Source of the DNA: Candidatus Nitrohelix vancouverensis
Lineage (GTDB): Bacteria; Nitrospinota; Nitrospinia; Nitrospinales; VA-1
DNA: 64,000 bases
Assembly (NCBI GenBank): GCA_015698305.1
Contig: CP048620.1
Span: 956,557 to 1,020,556 of the forward strand
Reading direction: 5' to 3'
A program made the position numbers and the translations under genes. Below the pieces are notes generated by a model, which had not been told where the DNA came from, searched no databases, and saw nothing but the letters and a program-made list of their open reading frames with translations. How positions within the stretch are numbered: position 1 is the first letter of the stretch; the number at the start of each line of letters is the position of its first letter. Of this stretch, positions 56,161-64,000 are shown in pieces.

Positions 56161-56712
56161 TCATGATTTCCATTTGATCGAGCATCCCATCGAGGCGATT
56201 TGCTCGCTTGCAACTTCCTTGTCAGAAAGAATATTTTCTATAGCGTCGCGTAAATTGCGCTGGCTGATGTTTTCAGGTTCCTTCCAGTTATCGTCGATGC
56301 GCCCGCGATAGAGCAGAGTGCGGTCGGGGCCGTAAGCGAAAATATCCGGGGTGCAGAGGGCGTCGTAGGCCTTTGCGATTTCCTGAGTTTCGTCGAATAA
56401 ATAGGGAAAGGAAATTTTTTTCTCCGCGGCGCATTGTTTCATGGCGTCCATGGAGTCGTCGGGGTAGCGAATGGCATCGTTGCTGTTGATGCCGACAATT
56501 TGAGCGCCTTTCGGCCCCAGTTCGTTTTGCAGGTCGATCAGGCGTTGCAGGACGGCTTTCACATAGGGGCAATGATTGCACATGAAGATGACGACCAGCG
56601 CTTTTGCGTTTGCAAAGCTGGAAAGCGAATAGATTGTGTCGTCGGTTCCCGGCAGACTGAAGTCCGGAGCCGGGGTCCCCAGTGGAACCATTGTGGAATG
56701 CATGAGAGCCAT
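56161..56712 (-). CDS. Thioredoxin-fold redoxin (AhpC/TSA-like, CxxC)
   Basis: 183 residues. GTPAPDFSLPGTDD begins a peroxiredoxin/TlpA-like fold. The active site CNHCPYVKA at about 45-53 is the C-x2-C-PYV form of the thioredoxin family clan with FMCNHCPYV. There is no signal peptide, so it is cytosolic. It probably reduces disulfides or peroxides; partner unknown. It lies 77 bases before the UPF0182 start and 97 bases after the radical SAM gene. Confidence 0.85.
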   Translation of the reverse strand: MALMHSTMVPLGTPAPDFSLPGTDDTIYSLSSFANAKALVVIFMCNHCPYVKAVLQRLIDLQNELGPKGAQIVGINSNDAIRYPDDSMDAMKQCAAEKKISFPYLFDETQEIAKAYDALCTPDIFAYGPDRTLLYRGRIDDNWKEPENISQRNLRDAIENILSDKEVASEQIASMGCSIKWKS

Positions 56713-56808
56713 TGACTCGCCTTTCTGATTCGATGAAATAGTTCAGGTTACGATCAGAAAATGCTAACACATCCCTTTGCCCGAAGTCTACGAGAGTCGG
56801 TCCTGGGA

Positions 56809-57696
56809 TCAGGATTTGCAGGTCATGCCGGTGACTCTGCAGGTGTAGCAGGCGGAGTGGGCCAGCGGAAAGGGCCGGAGGGTGTCCTGGATCGTTTCAC
56901 CCATTTTGGCGGAGGGTTCCTCGACCAGAATGGGGCAGACGTAAACGCCTTTCGCCGTCGCCATTCGAGAGGTCGCGCATTGCAGTTGGGTGATGTCGTA
57001 ATTCTCAAAACAGCTTGCGGTGACGCGCTCTTCTTCCTGATAGGAACGTTCGTTTTCCTCCAGACGCCCGAGCAAAAATCCGGGCAGGACTTTGATTCGC
57101 GGTTCGGGCACGTTTTGCGTTTTCAGGAATTCGAGAAATTGCGTTTCCATGACGGCGTCGTCGGCTTCATCCCAACTGCGGGTGATGGTGAGGATGGGAG
57201 AGAAAGCTTCCGCGGCCAGATTGCGCAGACCCGTGAGGGCTTTTGCGTAGGAGCCGGAACCGCGCACCTTGTCGTTTTCAGCTTCGTCGAAATGCTCCAT
57301 GCTGATGCGAAATTGCAGGGGATGTTCAGCGGCGTCGCGAATGCCTGCGAGTTGTCGCGCTTTTGCAGGCGTGATGAGCGTCGCGTTGGTGAGGACGTTG
57401 AGCGGTCCGTATTCCAGAATGGCGGCGAGAATCTCAAAAATCTCCGGGTTGATGAAAACTTCGCCGCCGGTGATGTAATAATCCTGCACGCCCTCTTGTT
57501 TTGCCTGTTCGAGGTAGCCGCGCACTTGCGCCAGACTCATCATGGCGTGGCTGTGGTTCTGCGGCCCGCAACTGATGAAGCAATGCGAGCAGGACAGATT
57601 GCACAGGGTGCCGCCGACCTGCATCCACAGAGTGTCCAGAGATTTCAGCGGAACCTGGGGAACGGCTCTTGTTTGAGTTCGGGTTTTATCGTCCAT
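56809..57696 (-). CDS. Radical SAM protein with C-terminal cysteine-rich domain
   Basis: 295 residues. The SAM cluster motif is CNLSCSHCF (C-x3-C-x2-C, about 32-39), followed by GGEVFINPEI, the SAM-binding GGE motif. The C-terminal third has spaced cysteines (ASCFENYD, LQCATSR, YVCPIL, ACYTCRVTGMTC) in the manner of a SPASM/twitch domain that holds an auxiliary Fe-S cluster. The substrate is unknown; SPASM proteins often modify peptides or proteins. It follows an unknown protein and Mpl. Confidence 0.87.
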   Translation of the reverse strand: MDDKTRTQTRAVPQVPLKSLDTLWMQVGGTLCNLSCSHCFISCGPQNHSHAMMSLAQVRGYLEQAKQEGVQDYYITGGEVFINPEIFEILAAILEYGPLNVLTNATLITPAKARQLAGIRDAAEHPLQFRISMEHFDEAENDKVRGSGSYAKALTGLRNLAAEAFSPILTITRSWDEADDAVMETQFLEFLKTQNVPEPRIKVLPGFLLGRLEENERSYQEEERVTASCFENYDITQLQCATSRMATAKGVYVCPILVEEPSAKMGETIQDTLRPFPLAHSACYTCRVTGMTCKS

Positions 57697-57776
57697 GATT
57701 TACGTTATCAAAATGAAGAGTTGTTTTCAATGGAAGTCGGCGCAAGAAGAGTTTCCTTACAATTCCAGGCCGGGAA

Positions 57777-58889
57777 TCAGAGTCCGGCGGATTCGAAGGA
57801 GTCGCTGATATCGCGAATTCTCAGCTTGCGGCGGAAGGCGGCGAAGCCTTCGGAAGTTTTCTTTCCCAGCGTCGACATGTACAAAGGCTTGATGGTGATC
57901 TGCGCCGGGGAGCCTTCGACGTAAAATCCATAATCGAGAGGGGTCATGTAACGGCTGTTGGGGTAGAGCCATTTCAGATTGAGCTTGTTCTTCGCGGCAA
58001 CATCTCCAAGGTGCCGGGCAACTTCCTGTACTTTTAAATAATCGTCGGCCTGGGCGATGCTGGGCGGCTGTAACTTCAACAGCGGGATGACGCCTTTCGC
58101 GGCGATGTCGGAGATCGCATTTTTGAGCAGTTCGGTTTTGCCCGCCAGAGCGAGTTCGGTCCACACGGCGCCTTGCGGAAAAACGCCTGAAGCGTATTCA
58201 AGCGCTTTGAGAATCTGTTCGAAAGGGGTTTCCTCGCTGATCGTCGCCGCCCCGGCAAAACCTCCCAGCGGCAGGTTGAGAATGTCGATGCCGCAGGCGT
58301 ACATCTTATCGAGAGCGTGCAGGTCTTTCGGCGGCAGGGCTTTGAGAGCGACGAAGGCGCTGTAGTTTTTCTTGATCGCCTCGACCAGAGGAACGAGGCT
58401 TTTGAAGGCCCGGTTGGGGTCCTTGCTGAAATCCATATTGAGCTGGATGAGATCGGCGCAACCTTGATTGAAGGCGGAGCGGATGATCTCCAGCACGGAG
58501 TCGGGTTCCAGATTCAGCCGTAGTTTCTGGCCCAGCGCGCGTAGAAAAAAATTCAGGCAGAAGCCGTCCATGCAGATGTTGTCCGACATGGGAGAGCGCG
58601 GTTCCTGACTGCGAATGAATCCGGGATGCGGGATCACCGCGATATCGAATTCGGCGTCATTCAGAAAGAGCCGGGTTTTTCCGTCGATGGATTTTAATTG
58701 CGGCAGACCGACTTTGTTCTCTTCGAGCGGAATTTTGACGATGAAGTTTTCCGCCAGTTCCAGTGCGATCTCTTCGCCGGGCTGGAAGGCCATCATGCCG
58801 CATTGAATGGCGGGCGCCTGACGGTCTTCTTGCGCAATGGAAATGCCGCCTTTGATGAGTGCGTATTTTAATTCGCCGAGAGTTCGCAT
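57777..58889 (-). CDS. Protein of unknown function, possible TIM-barrel
   Basis: 370 residues without signal peptide or membrane segment. The central part alternates strand and helix (IRSAFNQGCADLIQLNMD, YSAFVALKALPPKDL, YACGIDILNLPLGG, KGVIPLLKLQPPS), which suggests a TIM-barrel. The paired cysteines in NICMDGFCLNFF (about 106-114) are not in the usual CxxxCxxC radical SAM form. It is 6 bases after mpl and just before a radical SAM gene, so it may be a partner of that enzyme. I do not recognise the family. Confidence 0.6.
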   Translation of the reverse strand: MRTLGELKYALIKGGISIAQEDRQAPAIQCGMMAFQPGEEIALELAENFIVKIPLEENKVGLPQLKSIDGKTRLFLNDAEFDIAVIPHPGFIRSQEPRSPMSDNICMDGFCLNFFLRALGQKLRLNLEPDSVLEIIRSAFNQGCADLIQLNMDFSKDPNRAFKSLVPLVEAIKKNYSAFVALKALPPKDLHALDKMYACGIDILNLPLGGFAGAATISEETPFEQILKALEYASGVFPQGAVWTELALAGKTELLKNAISDIAAKGVIPLLKLQPPSIAQADDYLKVQEVARHLGDVAAKNKLNLKWLYPNSRYMTPLDYGFYVEGSPAQITIKPLYMSTLGKKTSEGFAAFRRKLRIRDISDSFESAGL

Positions 58890-58895
58890 GAATTA

Positions 58896-60311
58896 TTATA
58901 GTCGATTTAACAGGCGATTGTGTATGTCATCGAAACCGCCGGAGGACATGATGAGAACGACGTCTCCGGGCCTGCAGTTCTGCGTCAGATGCTGGATGAG
59001 GTCTTCCGTTTCGGGCAGATAGAATGCTGATCCGCCATTTTGATGGATCGCATCGACCACGGCCTGCGGATCGAGTCGCTGATCGACTGGAATTTTTTCG
59101 GGCGCATACAGTTTGGCGATGAGAGTTGCGTGCGCCGGGGCGAAACTCGCGGGAAACGCATCTTGAAACGTGTTGCGCCGGGATGTGGCGGAACGCGGTT
59201 CGAAAACGGCCCAGACCCTTCCCTGCGGAAAACCTTCCTGAACAGCCTCAATGGTTTTGCGAATGGCGGTCGGGTGGTGCGCGAAATCGTCGATGACGAC
59301 GACGCCGTTTTTTTCGCCACGCACATCCTGCCGACGCTTCACGCCTTCAAATGTGGCGAAACCTTGGGCGATGTCCTTTGAATCGGCGCCGAGCTTGAGG
59401 GCCATGGCCGCCACCGCCACCGCGTTGTCGGCGTTGTGTCGCCCCAGCATGGGCAATCGAAATTCATTCGTGGCCTGCCCTTTATAGGAAAGTTCAAACT
59501 GGATGCCTTGCGGCGTCGCCTTGTAGTTCGACCCGGCCCAGTCGGCTTCGGGCGTGAAGCCGTAAGTCTCAACCGTGCAGGGAGCGGCGGACAGAATTTC
59601 GGGATCGATCTTCTGCGTCGCTTCTGCCAGCAGAAAGCCTTTGGGGTCGATCAAGGCTGTGAACTTTTTGAAGGCGGCGCGGAAATGGTCGAAATCTTTG
59701 AAGATATCCGCGTGATCGAATTCCACTCCGGTGAGAATGGCGGCGTGTGGTTGATAGTGTAAAAATTTGGGTTCCTTGTCGAAGAAAGCGGTGTCGTATT
59801 CGTCGCCTTCAGAGACGAACAGGTCGCTTTCCGGCAGGCGGTAATTGCCGTCGAAATTTTTCAGCCAGCCGCCGATCATGAATCCGGGGCGCAGTCCGCA
59901 TTGGCTCAGGGTCCAGCTGAGCAGGGAGGCGGTGGTGGTTTTGCCGTGCGTTCCGGCGACCACGAGCGAGCGTCTCCCTTCAAGAAAAAAATGCGCGAGG
60001 GCCTGCGGGAAGGACATGTAGGGAAGCCCTTTTTCCAATACGGCCTGGACTTCCTCATTGTTGCGCGAAACGGCGTTGCCGATGATGATGAGATCGGCGT
60101 CATCCGGAATATTGTCTTTTTTCCAGCCCGGACGCACGGCGATGTTCGCCCGCTCCAATAGAAGGCTCATCGGTGGGTAGACGTTGAGGTCGGAGCCTTC
60201 CACGCGATAGCCGGACTCTTTCAGCAGACCGGCGAGCGAGGCCATGCCGGTACCGCAAACGGCGATCATGTAAATGGTTTTAATTGAATCAGGGCGTGCG
60301 AGAGAATTCAT
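58896..60311 (-). CDS. mpl: UDP-N-acetylmuramate:L-alanyl-gamma-D-glutamyl-meso-DAP ligase
   Basis: 471 residues, a Mur ligase: an N-terminal Rossmann domain (AVCGTGMASLAGLL), P-loop GTHGKTTT (about 119-126) and the C-terminal DFAHHPTAI with FEPRSATSRRN. These are Mpl and not MurC signatures (SDLNVYPPMS). It rejoins recycled tripeptide to UDP-MurNAc, in agreement with the amidase, M23 and PgeF genes in this window. The next gene begins 6 bases after its stop. Confidence 0.93.
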   Translation of the reverse strand: MNSLARPDSIKTIYMIAVCGTGMASLAGLLKESGYRVEGSDLNVYPPMSLLLERANIAVRPGWKKDNIPDDADLIIIGNAVSRNNEEVQAVLEKGLPYMSFPQALAHFFLEGRRSLVVAGTHGKTTTASLLSWTLSQCGLRPGFMIGGWLKNFDGNYRLPESDLFVSEGDEYDTAFFDKEPKFLHYQPHAAILTGVEFDHADIFKDFDHFRAAFKKFTALIDPKGFLLAEATQKIDPEILSAAPCTVETYGFTPEADWAGSNYKATPQGIQFELSYKGQATNEFRLPMLGRHNADNAVAVAAMALKLGADSKDIAQGFATFEGVKRRQDVRGEKNGVVVIDDFAHHPTAIRKTIEAVQEGFPQGRVWAVFEPRSATSRRNTFQDAFPASFAPAHATLIAKLYAPEKIPVDQRLDPQAVVDAIHQNGGSAFYLPETEDLIQHLTQNCRPGDVVLIMSSGGFDDIHNRLLNRL

Positions 60312-60398
60312 GAGAGGAAAAATTGTAGGGTTCCGCCTGCCTTATGTCAAGAATGGATACGCTTTGACTTCGAATTCAGGTGAAAGGTTCATACCGGT

Positions 60399-61046
60399 TT
60401 ATTGAATGATGCGGCGCAGTTCGGACAGATCGTCGATCACAAAATCGGGTGGGAACTGGGGGTTGGAGCCTGGGTCGCAAAAGCCGAAGCTGACGCCAAC
60501 GGTGGCGACGCCTGCGCGTTTTCCGGTTTCCATGTCAACGTCGCTATCGCCGACCATGACGACTTCGGCGGGAGAGACTCCGTGCTGATTCATGATATGC
60601 CGGAGGCCTTCGGGGTCGGGTTTGCGCGTGGCAAAGGTGTCTCCGCCGACCACAGAAAGGAAGGGGGAGCGGAAATTCAGGCCATCCAGAATTTGCTCGA
60701 TAAAACTTTCGGGCTTGTTGGACAGGATGCTTTGTTTTTTGTGCGAAAAATGCTCGACGATTTCGCGGCCGTTGGGGTACAGGCGCGTGTGTTCGAGAAG
60801 ATGATCTGCATAGTGTCGTTTGAACAGGGCGACGGCGTTTTCGACGTCTCCATTTCCCTCCAGCGCGCGCGTCATGAGGTTGACGACGCCTTTGCCGACG
60901 AATTTTCGGATCGTATCCGTCGGATGCGCAGACAGTCCCAGTTCGACCAGAACGGCGTTCACGGAGGCGGCGATATCGTCCAGGGTGTCGACCAGCGTGC
61001 CGTCAAAATCATAAACCACCAGCGCAACAGACTTCATTCGATCCAT
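60399..61046 (-). CDS. HAD hydrolase, phosphoglycolate phosphatase-like
   Basis: Start at ATG 61046 (215 residues; a second ATG is 9 bases later); a longer frame would overlap the lipoprotein gene. HAD motifs: I DFDGTLVDT (Asp nucleophile), II SNKPE, III KPDPEG and IV GDSDVDMETG. The helical cap between motifs I and II is of the Gph type. It removes phosphate from small phosphorylated metabolites, most probably 2-phosphoglycolate. It lies 8 bases after the lipoprotein stop. Confidence 0.87.
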   Translation of the reverse strand: MDRMKSVALVVYDFDGTLVDTLDDIAASVNAVLVELGLSAHPTDTIRKFVGKGVVNLMTRALEGNGDVENAVALFKRHYADHLLEHTRLYPNGREIVEHFSHKKQSILSNKPESFIEQILDGLNFRSPFLSVVGGDTFATRKPDPEGLRHIMNQHGVSPAEVVMVGDSDVDMETGKRAGVATVGVSFGFCDPGSNPQFPPDFVIDDLSELRRIIQ

Positions 61047-61054
61047 GCGGCGGC

Positions 61055-61363
61055 TTAAGGTGTGTCGTTTGTAGAGGTGTAGCGATAGGCTTTGACCCGG
61101 TTTTGTTCGCTGAACAAAATCACCAATCCCTTGGACTCGGGTTTCCCGATCAGATTCCAGGTGTCTTTCTGGTAAGTCCACATTTCGTAGCCATTTTCCC
61201 GTCCTTCTTTAAAAGGAATGCCAAACATATCCAGAATTTCAGCCTGGGTGGTTTTGTTTTTCTGAATTTTGTCGACAAGAAGAGTATCAAAGTCTCTTCC
61301 CACGGTACCGCAGGCGGTCAGGAAAGCGGCGACCAAAAGCAATGAAAGGAGATATCGTTTCAT
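61055..61363 (-). CDS. SmpA/BamE-like lipoprotein
   Basis: 102 residues with a lipoprotein signal (LLVAAFLTAC, Cys18). The mature protein has the BamE-like pattern: DKIQKNKTTQAEILDMFGIPFKEGRENGYEMWTY (two helices, then a strand), followed by ILFSEQNRVKAYRYTST. BamE members help assemble outer-membrane proteins, but many small relatives have unknown roles. First in a short series with the HAD gene. Confidence 0.8.
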   Translation of the reverse strand: MKRYLLSLLLVAAFLTACGTVGRDFDTLLVDKIQKNKTTQAEILDMFGIPFKEGRENGYEMWTYQKDTWNLIGKPESKGLVILFSEQNRVKAYRYTSTNDTP

Positions 61364-61487
61364 AACAGGCTCCAGCTGAAAAGGGGTTGGTTCGGGTAGC
61401 GCTGGCGTTCATCTTAGCAAAAATCGGAGCCGGTTTAAATGAGCGTTTTCAAACAAAAACGTCTTGATGGAGCCGAAGCGATTCAGC

Positions 61488-62045
61488 TCAATGATGGCGA
61501 AGCATTTCGATGGCAAATTTGGTGCGGTTGATATTCTCCGTCGCCGAGGCGATGACTTCTCCGGTCGCGACATCGGTCAGGATGGCGTGCACATCGATAT
61601 TGGTGCCAAGGTCGGTGATTTTTCCGGTGAGTACGGCTTGCGATTTTAACGCCGCTCCAAGGTTCTCCAACTCGGCCCGGGTGTAAACGAAGGCGGGTTG
61701 CAGGTTCAATTGCATGAGCGCCTGGTTGACTTCGCCCTTTTGCGCCACCCGGAACAGTTTGTTCGTGGTCATGGCTTCGACGATTCGGGAAGCGAGGTAT
61801 TCGCCAAGGATGGGCGCCTTGTTGCCTTCGTCGGTCAGGTCGATCACGCCGACGCGATTGATTTCGTAGTCCTGTACATGTTTTGTCAGGTTTATTACGA
61901 GGTCATCCATCTTCCCCTTGTAGTAATCCGAGTCGGACTGTGTTCGGAATAATTGCGACCAATACTCGGAAGGCGCCATGTGGACTTCACAGGCGGACAG
62001 GAGCGTTAAGGTCGCTAGCAGACAAAGAATTTTTTTGATTTTCAT
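61488..62045 (-). CDS. FlgO-family outer-membrane lipoprotein
   Basis: 185 residues with lipobox LLSAC (Cys19). Residues about 46-180 match the FlgO domain: VINLTKHVQDYEINRVGVIDLTDEGNKAPILGEYLASRIVEAMTTNKLFRVAQK, then ALKSQAVLTGKITDLG. FlgO in Vibrio is a flagellum-associated outer-membrane protein; no flagellar genes are seen here, so the link is from the family only. Confidence 0.83.
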   Translation of the reverse strand: MKIKKILCLLATLTLLSACEVHMAPSEYWSQLFRTQSDSDYYKGKMDDLVINLTKHVQDYEINRVGVIDLTDEGNKAPILGEYLASRIVEAMTTNKLFRVAQKGEVNQALMQLNLQPAFVYTRAELENLGAALKSQAVLTGKITDLGTNIDVHAILTDVATGEVIASATENINRTKFAIEMLRHH

Positions 62046-62598
62046 GGTTTTCTGTCAATTAGTTTGCATTCATAAAACTAAAAGCAATTTCGGCGCCATT
62101 AAAATTGCCATGGGCGCGTTGTACTGAGCATCGCCTTATTTTATACGGTATTTTTAGATTCGCTCATTAGGTTTACCGTCATATTTTTTTATTCTATGAG
62201 GAAATACCCCGAATTGCATGTCAAATTTTTGAATGCAATCAAGGGGCTTGCGACCTTGAAATAATAAAATAGAGCTATTTGGGCGAGCCTTTGGAGGCGT
62301 GTTGAGGTAACTCTAATCGCCGTGATTTTTCTTTTGAAGCGCTTCCTCTTTTTCAAAAATCGCAAAACGCTTTCATTTATAATTACTTAGGGGAATATTT
62401 TGCTTGCCAATCTAATGGAAATTCCCTTATTATATTTGTGTAACAAGATGGGCGTGTCATCAGTTTTTTCGCGCAAGCTAAATATTCAACGGAAATTCAA
62501 TGATTATTAAAAACTTGAAAATTTGGAGCATCGTTTGACCATCGCCTGACTGGGTCATACCGTCGTTTCATTGATTCAAGTTTGATTTATTTGCCATT
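62046..62598. other. 553-base intergenic region, one promoter candidate
   Basis: Divergent region between the FlgO-like gene and the large ORF. It is AT-rich, with a promoter at 62404-62433 pointing to the ORF. No ORF of note, tRNA or clear hairpin was recognised. Confidence 0.5.
62404..62433 (+). promoter_or_regulatory. Candidate sigma70 promoter for the 62599 ORF
   Basis: TTGCCA (62404-62409) and TATTAT (62428-62433) separated by 18 bases, giving a leader of about 160 bases. Confidence 0.45.
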
Positions 62599-64000
62599 AT
62601 GCTGAATCCAGATCAAGTCCAGTTAATATCAAATCAACTTGATATCTTGAAGGACCAATTGAATCTGTGCGTCGAGAAATTAAAAAACGTGCAGACGATT
62701 GAGCCTAAGGACAACAGCCCTGAAGAAGAGCGGGCGCGCTTGATCAATGTGATTCAGAAGCAGATCCCCAAACTGCCTCTCGCGCTGAACGAAGTATACG
62801 AAAAAATCTCCAAGCAGGAAACCGACCCTAAAATCAAAATCCGTAGTCTGCAAAACATCGGTGAACTGTTTAAAAAAATGAAGCAGGAAATCGCCCGGAT
62901 TTCTGAGGATCAATACGAAGCAAAGCTGGAAATTTATCGCCAGGAAATTTTCAAATCCATCGACATTGTCCTGGACCCGATCGATTTTCTTGTCCCAAAC
63001 GTCCGACATGAAATTGCGCATCTGGAGCGCTTTTATTCGCAGGCTTCAAATGCGGATAACCCCATTCTGCCCGAGCTTCTGGATTTGATCGAAAAAGCTG
63101 AGGGACGGGACATCACCCTGAGTCAGTTTCTGAATGGATATGAGGAGAAGGGCGCGCGGGTGCGCGGCTATAGCGAAATCCGGGTGCTCAATCGTCAGTT
63201 CTCTCCTTTTCAGTTTTATGAGAATTCGCCGGACGCCTATTGGCCCGTCAACTCCAGTTACAACCAGATGTGTAAAACCATCGAACCATTACTGCAGGAA
63301 AGAAAAGCGGAACCGGAGTTGGGGAAATTTTTGTATCGGGTAAAAAACAAGGAATTGTCGGTCGTGAAAATGAACGACATTTTCAAGGTGAACAAATTCC
63401 TGAGCGAACTGGTCAAGAAAACGGGAAAGAAATATTCGTATCGCAAAGAGGTAAAAAAAATCAAGTCGATGTTGCAGGATTTTGTAGCGCTGCAAAAATC
63501 CTTGATTGTTTACAACGATGATGAGTTGGAGAAAAAGGAAAAAATCATTCTCTATCGCCTGTCGACGGAAGCGGAAAAATCGCGCCTGAATATCATTCTG
63601 GATGAGGCTAAAAAATATATCGAAGCGAAAGAGTTGTCTTTTGCGCGACTCGACATGATTTTCTCCAAACTGTTCAACAAGGATTTCAATATTGTCGTTC
63701 AGGAGAAGAGCGCGGAGGACATCACCATTTCCATCACGCCGCATCACGAAAACAAATACGGACGAGACATACTGGAGCGCATCAACATCATCGTTCAGGA
63801 GATTGATTATTGGTACCCGGACGAGACGAAGCAACTCTTGTTTCAGAACCTGTCGCAGATAACGAAAAAAATCCAGGCGGATGAACCGATCGATAAAAAA
63901 GAATTTTTGTCCTTGATGAAGAAATACGATCAGGAGATCGAGACCAATATCCGCAATACCTACCCTGATAAAATCCGCGAGCTGAACACCGTGTTTCTGG
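62599..64000 (+). CDS. Large helical protein of unknown function, 3' end cut by window edge
   Basis: An ATG at 62599 opens a frame with no stop through 467 codons to the edge. It is rich in Lys, Glu, Leu and Ile with heptad-like stretches (DQVQLISNQLDILKDQLNLCVEKLKN), without signal peptide or membrane segment. Two later parts look more globular (RGYSEIRVLNRQFSPFQFYENSPDAYWPVN; SFARLDMIFSKLFNKDFNIVVQEKS). No known domain. Predicted cytosolic coiled-coil protein, probably larger than 500 residues. Confidence 0.8.
   Translation, partial: MLNPDQVQLISNQLDILKDQLNLCVEKLKNVQTIEPKDNSPEEERARLINVIQKQIPKLPLALNEVYEKISKQETDPKIKIRSLQNIGELFKKMKQEIARISEDQYEAKLEIYRQEIFKSIDIVLDPIDFLVPNVRHEIAHLERFYSQASNADNPILPELLDLIEKAEGRDITLSQFLNGYEEKGARVRGYSEIRVLNRQFSPFQFYENSPDAYWPVNSSYNQMCKTIEPLLQERKAEPELGKFLYRVKNKELSVVKMNDIFKVNKFLSELVKKTGKKYSYRKEVKKIKSMLQDFVALQKSLIVYNDDELEKKEKIILYRLSTEAEKSRLNIILDEAKKYIEAKELSFARLDMIFSKLFNKDFNIVVQEKSAEDITISITPHHENKYGRDILERINIIVQEIDYWYPDETKQLLFQNLSQITKKIQADEPIDKKEFLSLMKKYDQEIETNIRNTYPDKIRELNTVFL

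Noticed and set aside
56761-57924. 387-codon frame antisense to the radical SAM gene
   Set aside because: Shadow frame with Gly/Arg-rich composition; the true gene has the CxxxCxxC motif on the minus strand.

Overview
The window is a 64 kb chromosomal stretch of a free-living Gram-negative bacterium. This is supported by an acyloxyacyl-hydrolase/PagL-type outer-membrane lipid A deacylase, lipoproteins with lipoboxes, a TatA-type translocase subunit, meso-DAP murein recycling (Mpl) and a MauG/CcpA-type di-heme peroxidase. A DUF6178-like protein, UPF0182, a spore-photoproduct-lyase-like radical SAM protein and a long lysine-repeat histone H1-like protein together suggest a Nitrospinota or deltaproteobacterial-type lineage. 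That placement is inference with low certainty. Most of the window is densely packed housekeeping DNA with little intergenic space.

Layout. 1-7.2 kb: a truncated membrane gene and di-heme peroxidase; a GAF/SpoIIE phosphatase; a minus-strand operon of YajQ, a free-standing copy of a protease propeptide module, and a secreted metzincin; a GT4 glycosyltransferase. 7.2-11.3 kb: a long leader and PAS histidine kinase, a DUF488 protein, a secreted unknown and an NmrA-like reductase. 11,480-21,546: a 10 kb integrative element in the 3' half of tRNA-Arg(UCU), bounded by perfect 44-bp direct repeats. It carries one overlapping operon hsdR-hsdS-prrC-hsdM (type I restriction-modification with an embedded PrrC-type anticodon nuclease), then a replication-initiator-like gene, a small HTH/excisionase gene and a tyrosine integrase. 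21.5-30 kb: a hybrid kinase, formate-THF ligase, SPL-like radical SAM enzyme, M23 peptidase, RlmI-like methyltransferase, histone-like protein and PgeF. 30-41 kb: a DUF6178 protein, purH, an SH3-M48-HAMP operon, amidase, NAD kinase, a BFN-domain protein, an ECF sigma/anti-sigma pair and TatA. 41-48 kb: lipid A deacylase, RND/HpnN-like exporter, a tiny DUF1778-tail ORF, an aldolase/dehydrogenase fusion and a GT-C-like membrane protein. 48.6-53.3 kb: purS-purQ-purL-purF. 53.3-62 kb: a long minus-strand series (FlgO-like and BamE-like lipoproteins, HAD phosphatase, Mpl, an unknown protein, radical SAM, thioredoxin-like, UPF0182). The window ends in a large, helical, unrecognised ORF that runs off the edge.

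How the parts work together. The island is the clearest accessory system. The restriction-modification enzyme is expected to attack foreign DNA and to hold the tRNA-cutting PrrC silent; if a phage disables restriction, the nuclease would be released to stop translation. The purSQLF cluster plus purH supply much of de novo IMP synthesis, and Fhs supplies the 10-formyl-THF used by PurH. Several dispersed genes (M23, amidase, Mpl, PgeF, SH3/M48) concern the cell envelope and murein turnover.
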